Positions 40,240-48,695 of a stretch of 64,000 nt of DNA are shown here, piece by piece; position 1 is the stretch's first letter, and each line of letters opens with the position of its first letter. The translations under genes and the position numbers were made by a program. Where the stretch lies: positions 1-64,000 of the forward strand of contig JADZEK010000050.1 of assembly GCA_020850595.1 (NCBI GenBank), written 5' to 3'. The notes under the pieces were generated by a model that was not told where the DNA came from, searched no databases, and saw only the letters and a list, made by a program, of their open reading frames with translations. The DNA comes from Anaerolineales bacterium. Lineage in GTDB: Bacteria > Chloroflexota > Anaerolineae > Anaerolineales > UBA6663.

Positions 40240-41894
40240 GGTTCGGTCATTCGCTCCAACACGTACAGCGGGACGCCGCCGCCGCCGTCCAGCGTGGCCC
40301 GCAGCGTTAACGCCGGGTCACCCTCCGGCGCGCCGTACAGCGCCTCCAGTTCCGCTGGGTGATTGGCTTCCAGGATCAGCCAGCGCGATCCAAAGCGCTG
40401 CATGGCGGCGAGCACGGCCGTGGCGCCGCCGCTCGCGTCGCTCGCGTCGCTCGGGATCACGATGGCGGCCTGCCCCGTCTGGTAGTACCACCCCGGTGGA
40501 TTGTTAACCGTCACCACGGGGCGCACGTCAGCGGCCGTCAGCCGGCCCGCAGCCGCATAGCCCGCGTCACGTCCCGCCCAGCCGGGCAGGCGCGGCACGG
40601 TCAGCAGGGCGGCCAGCGCCACGCTCGCGGCCACGAGCAACCCTGTGAACACCGGGCGCGAACGCTCGGGCCGCCAGTGCTTCCGCCGCCGCGCCGCGCC
40701 TTCCACGGCCGCGTCCAGCCCGGCCGCCATCACCGCCCAGCCGGCCGGCAGGAGCGCCACGCTGGAGTGGAAGAACCCGCCGCGCTCCCCGGGCAAGGTG
40801 AACACGAACGTCATCAGCGTGAACAGCGCCAGCGCATACAGGCCGGTCAGTTGCAGCAGCGGGTGCCGCCGCAGCCGCCAGGCCCCCCAGACGAGCAGCG
40901 GCAACCCGACCAGGTTGGTCTGCACCGCCGCGAACGAGGCCGCGTTGGTTTGCAGCGCCGCCCACTTGCGCGCCACGATCGCCGCCCATCCCGCCGCGAA
41001 GTACCGGGCCGCGGTCAGTTGCGCCGGGTTGAGCGTAAACAGTTCGTTGTAGTCCAGCAGCCAGGCCGTGCGCAGCCCGCCCGGGGGCAGCGGCGCGCCC
41101 GTCACCAACACGTTGCGGGCGAACCACGGCCCCAGCACCAGCAGGTAGCCCGTCACCAACATGACGGGCGGCCCCAGCCACTCGCGCGCGGGCGGCCCGC
41201 GCCAAGTGCGCCAATGGGCGGCGGCCCACCATAGGCCAATGACACCCGCCAGCAGCGCGCCATCGGCCCGGGTCAGGTGCGCCAACCCGGCCGCCACGCC
41301 CGCCGCGAACAGCCAGCGCCCGGCCCCAGCCCGCGCTTGCCCGGCCCGCCAGGCCGCCAGCAGCGCGCCCGACGCCGCCAGCCCAAACAGGGCGAACGCT
41401 TCGGTCGTCGGCCAATAGATCAGATAGTACGGGCTGAACAGCGTTAGCAGCGCGGCCGCCCAGCCATGCCGCCGGTTGCCCGTCAGCGCCTGCGCCACCG
41501 CATAGGCCAGCAGGGGCAGCCCGGCCGCCAGGGCAATGAACGGCGCCTGCGCCGCGCGAAACAGCGCCGCGTGTTCGAGCGGGCCGGCGGCCGCCTCCGC
41601 CAGCGCCATGAACGGCGCGGCCACCAGCGCGGGCAGCGGCATCCAATACAGGTGGCTCGGCCAGCGGTGCGCCGCGTCGGCCTCCGGCGTTGTCACGGCC
41701 AGGTAGTTCCATAGGTACGGCTCAGTGAAGCCCTCTCCGTGCGCCAACTGCACCGCGCTGTCGAAGTAGTAATAGGCATCGGTGTAACCGGGGTTCGTCA
41801 CCCAGCGCGCCACGACCAGGTTCACTGCCAGCCCGAGCACGAACAGCAGCACCAGGTCGCGCCGCGCATCAGCCCGCGGCCCCGTCGCTTTCAT
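40236..41894 (-). CDS. Polytopic GT39-like membrane protein, probable glycosyltransferase
   Basis: 552 residues from the ATG at 41894 (a GTG at 41927 is an alternative; a TAGAAT -10-like box overlaps that GTG, which argues for the later ATG). About ten membrane helices. The first extracytoplasmic loop has a TDAYYYFDSAVQLAHGEGF motif (about residues 38-56 from the ATG) with Asp near the site of other GT-C enzymes. The C-terminal domain of about 110 residues is soluble. It is the first gene of a two-gene operon with the DDA-family gene. Function is likely transfer of a sugar from a lipid carrier to a surface glycan or protein. Confidence 0.75.
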   Translation of the reverse strand: MKATGPRADARRDLVLLFVLGLAVNLVVARWVTNPGYTDAYYYFDSAVQLAHGEGFTEPYLWNYLAVTTPEADAAHRWPSHLYWMPLPALVAAPFMALAEAAAGPLEHAALFRAAQAPFIALAAGLPLLAYAVAQALTGNRRHGWAAALLTLFSPYYLIYWPTTEAFALFGLAASGALLAAWRAGQARAGAGRWLFAAGVAAGLAHLTRADGALLAGVIGLWWAAAHWRTWRGPPAREWLGPPVMLVTGYLLVLGPWFARNVLVTGAPLPPGGLRTAWLLDYNELFTLNPAQLTAARYFAAGWAAIVARKWAALQTNAASFAAVQTNLVGLPLLVWGAWRLRRHPLLQLTGLYALALFTLMTFVFTLPGERGGFFHSSVALLPAGWAVMAAGLDAAVEGAARRRKHWRPERSRPVFTGLLVAASVALAALLTVPRLPGWAGRDAGYAAAGRLTAADVRPVVTVNNPPGWYYQTGQAAIVIPSDASDASGGATAVLAAMQRFGSRWLILEANHPAELEALYGAPEGDPALTLRATLDGGGGVPLYVLERMTEP

Positions 41895-42157
41895 TGACAC
41901 CGAGCCAATCCTAACCACAACGGGCACATTCTAACCTGTTCCTAACTAAAGGGAATCCCCCAACGGAGTCATGCCTGTCCCAAATTGGCGCTTGTTGATG
42001 TCACAGTTTCTTTTCAGACTCATCGTATGCTCCTGAGCATGCATGCCCGTACCCGTTTATCGGCGCCGCCGGCCCGACCGCTCGGGTTGCCCGCCAGCCG
42101 CGCCGTCGCTCGCCTGGTAGCCGGGCGGACGCTGATGAAGAACGTCCGGCCGCGCCC

Positions 42158-42206
42158 CCTCCGACCTCGACCCTCTGACCTCTGACATCCGACCTCTACC
42201 CGCTAT
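42158..42206. repeat. Degenerate heptad tract, third locus
   Basis: Pyrimidine-rich 7-mers CCGACCT, CGACCCT, CTGACCT, CTGACAT, CCGACCT, CTACCCG run up to the stop codon region of the gene at 42196. They resemble the repeats at 10096-10153 and 26754-26815. The remaining spacer (41928-42157) is visibly less GC-rich in part and shows no gene. Confidence 0.6.
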
Positions 42207-43461
42207 CGTCCAGCCCCCGCCACAATCCCGCGCCTAGCTCCACCGCCCAGCCCACGAACAGTAGCGTCCGCAAAGGCACCGTGATCCAATAGCCCCACGC
42301 CAGCCCGCGCGCGAGCAAGATCGGCCACTCCAAAAAGCTCACCGCCGCCAGCGCCAGCGCCAACAGCAGGCCCTGGCGGTTGGGCTGCACCAGCAGGATG
42401 AGGGGCACGAGCATCTGCTGCCACTGCGGGCTCCAGCCCTTCGACCACAGCACAAACACCGCCCAGGTGAACGCGAACAGCGCCACCAGTTGTGCGTCGC
42501 TCAGCCCGCCGCTGCGCCGCGCCCGCCTCCACACGCGCAGCCACACCGCGCCGAAAGGCACGCCAAACACGCCGAGCGTCAGCCAGCCGGGCGCACGGCT
42601 CGGCGCGTGCTGCCAGCGCGTCGCCCAGGCCAGGTCGAAGTGCTGGCTCAGTGGCCCGAAGTTGCCGGTGATGGGCCGGCCCGCCGCGTCTTGCACGTTG
42701 CCGTCGAGCAGCGCCCACACGGTGGCATACGAACTCTTGGCTCCCTGAGCCGCCAGCGAGGCAGTGACCACGCTGGGCGCTCTAACATAGAAGGGCAGCA
42801 ACCCCGCCACTGCCACGCCTGCCGCCGCGAGAGTGAGCGCCACGCCGCGCTTGGGCGGGCGGGCCGCCCAGGCCGCGGGCAGCAGCAGCACCGGCACCAA
42901 TTTGGTCAGCGTCCCCAGGCCCACCGCCGCCCCTGCCCCCAGGTCGCGCCCCTCCAGCAGCAGGCACAGGCCCAACAGCATCCAGAACGTGGTCAGCCCG
43001 TCGAACGTCCACCAGCCCAAGATCAGCGGCGCAGGCAGCAGGGCGTACACCAGGGCCAGCCAACCCGCCGCCGTCGCGCCGTGCAGCCTGCGCCCCAGGC
43101 GGTAGACCAGCGCCAGGCTGCCCAGGTCGGCCAGCAGCAGCGCCAGCGTCAGCCCATAGGCATACGTGTGAAACGGCGGCAAGGCCCCCCGCCCCACCAC
43201 CGCCAGCACTGCGATGGAGAGGTACGGAAAGATCGGCGGGAACTCGTACCAGTAGTCGAGCAGCGGCAGGCACGGCCCCGCCCCGGCCGGGCAATGGCCC
43301 GCTACGCTCCACGCCGCCAGGTTGTAGTAATGCTGAAAGTCGCCATAGCGGAACAGCGCATCGGCGGGCAGCACCGCCAGCAGCCCCAGCCGCAGCGCCA
43401 GGAACAGCAGCGTCACGGTGCCAAACGTGGGTTGCACGAAGGTTGCGGGTTTGGTCGGCAT
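42196..43461 (-). CDS. Polytopic membrane protein, GT-C-like (PIG-M/GT87-like)
   Basis: 421 residues, about ten membrane helices. The start is set at the ATG at 43461 (MPTKPATFVQ), four bases after the upstream stop. The N-terminal loop holds YGDFQHYYNLAAWSV with an Asp near residue 41, the expected catalytic acid of mannosyltransferase-type GT-C enzymes. A long extracytoplasmic loop contains WYEFPPIFPYLS; a later WSKGWSPQWQQMLVPLILL recalls the alpha-mannosyltransferase (GT87/PimE-like) group. It is the last gene of the seven-gene minus-strand operon that starts at 53039. Confidence 0.7.
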   Translation of the reverse strand: MPTKPATFVQPTFGTVTLLFLALRLGLLAVLPADALFRYGDFQHYYNLAAWSVAGHCPAGAGPCLPLLDYWYEFPPIFPYLSIAVLAVVGRGALPPFHTYAYGLTLALLLADLGSLALVYRLGRRLHGATAAGWLALVYALLPAPLILGWWTFDGLTTFWMLLGLCLLLEGRDLGAGAAVGLGTLTKLVPVLLLPAAWAARPPKRGVALTLAAAGVAVAGLLPFYVRAPSVVTASLAAQGAKSSYATVWALLDGNVQDAAGRPITGNFGPLSQHFDLAWATRWQHAPSRAPGWLTLGVFGVPFGAVWLRVWRRARRSGGLSDAQLVALFAFTWAVFVLWSKGWSPQWQQMLVPLILLVQPNRQGLLLALALAAVSFLEWPILLARGLAWGYWITVPLRTLLFVGWAVELGAGLWRGLDDSG

Positions 43462-43465
43462 AGCT

Positions 43466-44743
43466 TCAGGGTAACGGGAGGGCCGCGCCGGTCGCGTCGA
43501 GCCGGCGGTCGCGGGCCTCGGCCGCTGGTACCAGCCAACGCCGCCCAAAGAGCAGCGCCAGCCCCAGCGCCACCGGCCAGGGGAAGAAGAGGATGGACTG
43601 CTCCTGGTTGCCGACCACCGTGGCCAGGTGCAGCCACCACTGGCCCACCAGCGCCACGGCCATCACGCCCGCCATCAGCCACCGCCCGGCGCGCCCGTGC
43701 CCGTCCAGCAGCGCGAACACCCACAAGATCGGCACCAGTTGAAGCACATAGTTGGTCGTGGCCGAACGCGGCACGATCAGGTTCGAGACCACCAGCGTCA
43801 CACCCAGCGCCCAAAAGAACTCGGCTCGGCTCTCTGGCCGCCGCGCCAGCGCCAGCCACCACGCCCACAGCAGCCAGCCCAGGCACAGCGCCGTGAGTGT
43901 CCACTCGCCCGGCACGCCGAGGCGGGGCACCCACTCGTGCGTCAGGACCCACACCGGACTTTGCCCCACCGTGTAGCCGGGGTACTGCGCCACACGCGCC
44001 GCGAAGTCGCCCAGCCACGAGGGCAGCGCCGCGAAGCTCGCCGCGCACAGCGCCGCCAGCAGTCCCACAAAACCGGCCACGAAGCGCCAGCGCCGCCGGG
44101 CAATCGCCCACAGCAGCAGGTAGGGCACCACCAGGAACACCAGCGTGGGCTTGACCGTCGCCAGCACCAGCGCCATGCCGGCCGCGGCGTTTCGCCCGCG
44201 CGCCAACAGCCAGAGCGCGCCGGCCAGCGAGAGGAAGCCCAGGATCGCCACCTGCCCCAAGATCACCCCACGCGACTGCGGGTAATCGAGCAGCGCCCAG
44301 GCGACCACCAGCGCCAGCCCGCCTAAGGTGGGCCGCCAGCGCAAGACGTTCAGCGTCAGCGCCACGCCCACCACCACCGCCGCTTGCAGCAGCGTCATGA
44401 AGATCGCGCGCGCCACGGCGTAGTCGAAGAGGATAAACGGCCCGAACACCATCACCGAGTAGAAAGGATAGGTCAGCCGCTGCAGGTCTTCACCCGGCCG
44501 CGCCGCCCGCCCATAAACGGCCTGCTGCGTGTACAGCGTGGCTGCATCTGAATAGGGGTTTAGCCCAAGCTTGAAGTACGCGGTGAAGGCGGTATAACGC
44601 GCCAGGAAGTCGTTGCCCCCCGGCACCGGCCTGGTGAAGTATTGCCAGGTGGCCCAGGTGTAGGCCGCCACCGCCACCGCCAGCAGCGCCGCCGCGATGA
44701 TGTTGGCGGTGCGCCGGTCAAGCCGCTGCGTTAACGAGGTCAT
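43466..44743 (-). CDS. GT87-family (DUF2029-like) membrane mannosyltransferase
   Basis: 425 residues. The ATG at 44743 overlaps the upstream stop by 4 bases (ATGA), which decides the start over an ORF that opens 21 bases earlier. About nine membrane helices. The first loop has the GT87 hallmark GGNDFLARYTAFTAYFKLGLNPYSD (about residues 42-66), with a catalytic Asp and an NPY motif. PimE, a member, uses polyprenyl-phosphate-mannose. The C-terminal tail is short and cytoplasmic or extracytoplasmic. It sits between the ligase-TPR gene and the GT-C-like gene in one operon. Confidence 0.85.
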   Translation of the reverse strand: MTSLTQRLDRRTANIIAAALLAVAVAAYTWATWQYFTRPVPGGNDFLARYTAFTAYFKLGLNPYSDAATLYTQQAVYGRAARPGEDLQRLTYPFYSVMVFGPFILFDYAVARAIFMTLLQAAVVVGVALTLNVLRWRPTLGGLALVVAWALLDYPQSRGVILGQVAILGFLSLAGALWLLARGRNAAAGMALVLATVKPTLVFLVVPYLLLWAIARRRWRFVAGFVGLLAALCAASFAALPSWLGDFAARVAQYPGYTVGQSPVWVLTHEWVPRLGVPGEWTLTALCLGWLLWAWWLALARRPESRAEFFWALGVTLVVSNLIVPRSATTNYVLQLVPILWVFALLDGHGRAGRWLMAGVMAVALVGQWWLHLATVVGNQEQSILFFPWPVALGLALLFGRRWLVPAAEARDRRLDATGAALPLP

Positions 44744-47199
44744 TGATCCACTTCCGTTGGACACGCGCCGGCCCCCGCTCGCGCCGTCGCCGCCGGCGAG
44801 TCTGGCGCGGCGGCCAGCGCGCGACAGTACCAGGCCTGCGCTTCATCGCCGCTGCTCAGGTCGCCCAGCGCCAGCAGCGCGGCGACCGCCTCGGCGTCGT
44901 AGTGTATGGCCTCCATCCCCGGCAGCAGGTCGGCGGCCAGGCTGGCGCGGTTGAACACATACCAACCGTAATCCGATTGACCATACTGCCCCACGCCAAA
45001 GGAGGTGGTGGCATCCAATAGATTAAGCCCGGCCTCGTACTCAGCGCGCGCTCCGGCCGAGTCGCCCGTGGCCGCCAGCACGCGCCCCAGCCCAAAACGC
45101 AGCCGCGCCGTCGTCTGCCCAGTCAATCCCGGCAGATACAGCGCCGTCCGGATAGCGCGCTCGGCCTCGACATAGCGCACGGCCTCGCCTTGCCCTACGA
45201 TTGCCAGCGCCAGCCCCAGGTAGCCGCCCGGCGCATCGCCGGTGGCCGCGGGCGCGAACAGAGCCATAGCGTGCGCGTAGTCTCCAGCTTGCAGCGCCGC
45301 CCAACCCTCATCCGAACCGCCCACCGGCTGCCAGGGCGTCGGGTTGCCCTGTTGCCAATCCGCCAGCGCCCACCGGCGCAGAGGCGTCGCCCGGAAGAAG
45401 TAAGCCGTGGCCCAGTCCGGCCGCAGCGTCAGGGCGGTAGCGTAGGCCTGCGCCGCGTCTGCGTCGCGCCCGGCCGCCTCATACAGGTGAGCCAGCGTGG
45501 CCACGAACGCCGGGGCGCGCGGGGCCGATGCGACCGCGCGCTCCAGCGCCGCGAGGCCGCCCGCCTGGTCGCCCGCCGCCCAGCGCAGCAGGCCGACATT
45601 GGCCCAGTTCGTCGCCAATGCCGGCTCCAGCGCCAGGCCGCGCCCGTAAGCCGCCAGCGCGGCCGCTAGTTCAGCCTCATCGCGCACCGCGCCGTCGGCC
45701 GCCAGCGCCGCTTGCCCGTGCGCGAACCCGGCTTGCAGCGCATAGAAGGCTTCGCGAGGGTCACGCGCCGCGGCCGTGTCCAGATCACGCGCCGCCGCGG
45801 GCCAGTCGCCCAGGTTGCCCGCCAACACGCCCGCATCGGCCGGCGCGTAGGCCCAGCCCGCCCAGCTCAGCGCCGCGGTGACGCCCACATAGCCCGCCGC
45901 AAGCACCCCGCCGCCCACGCGCCCCCACCCCGCCTTACGTGCCGGCGCCTCGTCCGCCGCGACCAACCCCGCCAGAGTCACCATGAGCACCACGATGGCC
46001 GGAAAGGTCTGCGGCGTGTCGAACAGGCTCGTCACGCCCAGCCCGGCGAGCGCCGCTAGATAGCCAGACAGCCACACCCGCGCCTGGCCCGCCGTGGTCT
46101 GCCAGCGCCGCCACGCCAGCCACGCGCCCGCGGCCAGGAGCGCCAGAAGCGCCGCCGCGCCCAACAGCCCGGCCTCGGCCGTGGTGTTCAGGTAGACGTT
46201 GTGCGCGTGCGCCAGCAGCACCTCCGGCGGCACCGAGTAGGCTGCGATGAAGGCCGTGCCGAATGTAAACGGCCCTGCGCCGGTAAGAGGATCAGCCCGC
46301 AGCATCCCCAGCGCCACGCTCCAAATGTAGTCGCGGCCCGCGTGGGTCGGATGTTGCGCCTGCCGGTAGAGCGCATACGCGCCGATGAGGATAACGATGA
46401 GCAGCGCGACCGCGGCCGCGCCGATCATCAGCGGCCGCCGCCGCACGCCGCGCCACGCCGCCGCGACCGTGGCGCGCCGGTCGAGGACCGTCAACAGCGC
46501 CAGCACCGCCAGCGCCGCGGCTGACCCTAGCCACCCGCTGCGCGAGGAGGTATAGAACACCAGCACCGCCGCCGCCAGCGCCCAGGCCGGCGCGATGAAG
46601 CGCGCCGCCCACCCGCGCGCGGCCAGCGCCGCCGCCAGCGCCAGCGGCAGCAGCAACGCGAAGAACGCCGCCACAAAGTTGGGGTGTCCCAGGAACGCGC
46701 GCAGCCGCAGCGTGGCGGGCGGCAGCAGCGCCCGGCCGTCAATGGCCCACCAGTCCGCGAACCAGCGCTCCAACTCCCACGCGCCAAAAAACAGGATGAA
46801 CGTCGCGGCAAACAGCATGGCCTTGACGAACAAGCTCGCGGGCCAGCCGGCGCGCCGCAGGTCTACCACGAGGTAATAGATCAAGACATACAGCGCCAGC
46901 AGCGCCGTCGCGCCAAAGCTGCGGCGCGGGTCCACTGAGGCTGCACTCGCCACCAGATAGGCCGCCAGCAGCGCCAGCAGCGGCAGGTCTAGCGCCGTCG
47001 CCGGCAAGGGCCGCCGCTTCAGCCAACGCCAGGCGAGCCACGCCGCGCCCACCAGCGCAATCAGCGCGGTGGTGGTGACGTTGAGCCGGTAGAGCACCAA
47101 CCCGTTGAACGTGCCGCCCAGCAGCACCACATAGGCCAGCGCCAAAAACAGCGCCGCCTCTCGGAGCAGGTAGCCCCAGCGCACGGGCGCAGCCCTCAT
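44740..47199 (-). CDS. O-antigen-ligase-like membrane protein fused to a TPR tail
   Basis: 819 residues. The first ~460 residues span about 12 membrane helices with the WaaL/Wzy_C-type features: SRSGWLG (about 222-228) and, in the large loop, GAGPFTFGTAF and AHAHNVYLNTTAEAGLLG with the key His. The last ~340 residues are TPR-like helical repeats (ALAAYGRGLALEPALATNWANVGLLRWA and others). They end with two motifs shared with the paralogue at 55923: a TPLRRWALADWQ-type block (about 605-616) and YGxxxxxWYVxxR...DLLP (about 739-760). Ligases of this class transfer lipid-linked glycan to a lipid or protein acceptor. It overlaps both neighbours by 4 bases. Confidence 0.85.
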   Translation of the reverse strand: MRAAPVRWGYLLREAALFLALAYVVLLGGTFNGLVLYRLNVTTTALIALVGAAWLAWRWLKRRPLPATALDLPLLALLAAYLVASAASVDPRRSFGATALLALYVLIYYLVVDLRRAGWPASLFVKAMLFAATFILFFGAWELERWFADWWAIDGRALLPPATLRLRAFLGHPNFVAAFFALLLPLALAAALAARGWAARFIAPAWALAAAVLVFYTSSRSGWLGSAAALAVLALLTVLDRRATVAAAWRGVRRRPLMIGAAAVALLIVILIGAYALYRQAQHPTHAGRDYIWSVALGMLRADPLTGAGPFTFGTAFIAAYSVPPEVLLAHAHNVYLNTTAEAGLLGAAALLALLAAGAWLAWRRWQTTAGQARVWLSGYLAALAGLGVTSLFDTPQTFPAIVVLMVTLAGLVAADEAPARKAGWGRVGGGVLAAGYVGVTAALSWAGWAYAPADAGVLAGNLGDWPAAARDLDTAAARDPREAFYALQAGFAHGQAALAADGAVRDEAELAAALAAYGRGLALEPALATNWANVGLLRWAAGDQAGGLAALERAVASAPRAPAFVATLAHLYEAAGRDADAAQAYATALTLRPDWATAYFFRATPLRRWALADWQQGNPTPWQPVGGSDEGWAALQAGDYAHAMALFAPAATGDAPGGYLGLALAIVGQGEAVRYVEAERAIRTALYLPGLTGQTTARLRFGLGRVLAATGDSAGARAEYEAGLNLLDATTSFGVGQYGQSDYGWYVFNRASLAADLLPGMEAIHYDAEAVAALLALGDLSSGDEAQAWYCRALAAAPDSPAATARAGAGACPTEVDQ

Positions 47200-48695
47200 G
47201 GGGTCCCCATCAACCTATCACGCTGGTACACCGTCGCCATGTCGTCCGCGTAGAGCACGCGCCACGCGCCGCTCTGCGCCAGCCGCGCCGTCAGCGCGGA
47301 CTCGGTCTCGATGAGCACCAGGTTGATGCCGCGCTCATCGAGCAATTCGGCGTAGCCGGCGCGCCCCGCCGCCGTGGTCAGGTAGGCCGAGAGCAAGTCG
47401 TTTTCATACAGGTCGGTGCGGCCGTCTACGAACACCGGGTACTGTGGATACAGCGCCCAGAGCAGATAACCGCCCCAGTTGTACGAATTGAACAGCGGTC
47501 CGGGCGGCTGTTCCCGCTGCAAATACGCCACCGCGTCCACCGGCGACTGCCGCCGCAGGAGTTGGTCATTAGCCTTGGGCAGCGCCGCGTCCGCCACCTT
47601 GACCAGCACGGCCAGCGCCACCACGCTCAGCAGCGCCCAGTTCACCAGCGGCAGCCGGTTGGGCGCGGGTGAAGGGTCAAGCACCGCCGCTAACCGCGGC
47701 CGCCGCGCGCGCAACTCGGCCAGCGCCGCCGCCGTGTGCCGCGTGATGATGGGCGGCGCGAGCAGCGCCACGATGGAGATGTTGCGCCCGGCCAGCAGCG
47801 CCAGGAACGTGAACCCGCCAAAGAGCAGCAGGTCGGTCAGGTCGAGCCGCCGGCGGCCAAGCCCCACGGCGCCGAACGTGGCGAGCTGCAACCAGATGAA
47901 CACCTGCGCCGCCGGCAAGTGGAAGTTGGGCGACTGCCACTCTTGAATGTAGTCTTGCAGCACGCCGATGGAGACGGTCTGGAACGGAATGCCGTACAAG
48001 CGCAGCCCAAATGGGTTCACGGCCACCGCCGCGCCGCACGCCGCCGTCGTGAGGGCCAGCGCGCCGAGGCCGCGCCAGCCCAGCCCGTCAGTCTGCGCCG
48101 GGAACAGCATGCGGCCGGCAGCTTCCCCGGCCAGGGTCGCGCCCAACAGCAGAAAACCGATGGCAAAACCGCCGTGCAGGTTGGCCCACAGCAGCATGAG
48201 CGGCGGCAGTGTCCATAGATAGTTGCGCCCCGGCCGCCGATAGGCATGGAGCACATAGGCGAACACGCTCGCCAGCCCGAACGAGGCCAACTGCGGCCGC
48301 GCTGACCAGAAGACCGCCGAGGCAGCCGCTGCCAGCACCAGCGTGAAGGCTCGCAGGTAGGCGTTGCCCTCACACTGGAGGTAGACAAAGATGAAGGCGA
48401 CCGTCACCAGCGCGGCGGTGAGCATGTTCAGGCCCGCAAACCCGCCCGCCCGCCACACGAGCGCCAGCCCAATCTGCGACAGCCAGTTGACGTTGAGCCA
48501 GAAGGTCCCGTAACGGGTGGACGAGAACACGTCGCGTGTCAGTACCTGCCCATGCTCCAGCATCCACGCTCCGGCGCGCAAATGCCACCACGTGTCGGTG
48601 TCCACCGACGGCCGCGCCGCCATGGCAAAGATGCCCAGAAATACCAGCGCCACCGCCAGCCGCGGGAGAGTCAGCCAAGAGCGCATGTCAGTCAC
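47196..48695 (-). CDS. Polytopic membrane protein, DTDTWWHL family, unknown function
   Basis: 499 residues, about ten membrane helices. The first extracytoplasmic loop has SVDTDTWWHLRAGAWMLEHG (about 30-49) and a second has NPFGLRLYGIPF ... EWQSPNFH. The C-terminal soluble part carries GPLFNSYNWGGYLLW and VFVDGRTDLY. The adjacent gene at 48688 has the same plan, so the two are tandem paralogues. The Asp-rich first loop, as in GT-C transferases, makes a glycosyltransferase role plausible but unproven. Start: GTG at 48695 (8-base overlap) or ATG at 48686. Confidence 0.7.
   Translation of the reverse strand: MTDMRSWLTLPRLAVALVFLGIFAMAARPSVDTDTWWHLRAGAWMLEHGQVLTRDVFSSTRYGTFWLNVNWLSQIGLALVWRAGGFAGLNMLTAALVTVAFIFVYLQCEGNAYLRAFTLVLAAAASAVFWSARPQLASFGLASVFAYVLHAYRRPGRNYLWTLPPLMLLWANLHGGFAIGFLLLGATLAGEAAGRMLFPAQTDGLGWRGLGALALTTAACGAAVAVNPFGLRLYGIPFQTVSIGVLQDYIQEWQSPNFHLPAAQVFIWLQLATFGAVGLGRRRLDLTDLLLFGGFTFLALLAGRNISIVALLAPPIITRHTAAALAELRARRPRLAAVLDPSPAPNRLPLVNWALLSVVALAVLVKVADAALPKANDQLLRRQSPVDAVAYLQREQPPGPLFNSYNWGGYLLWALYPQYPVFVDGRTDLYENDLLSAYLTTAAGRAGYAELLDERGINLVLIETESALTARLAQSGAWRVLYADDMATVYQRDRLMGTP

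Noticed and set aside
40433-40456. Direct repeat of a 9-base unit in the gene at 40236
   Set aside because: It encodes Ser-Asp-Ala repeats inside the protein; it is too short and too local to call a repeat element.
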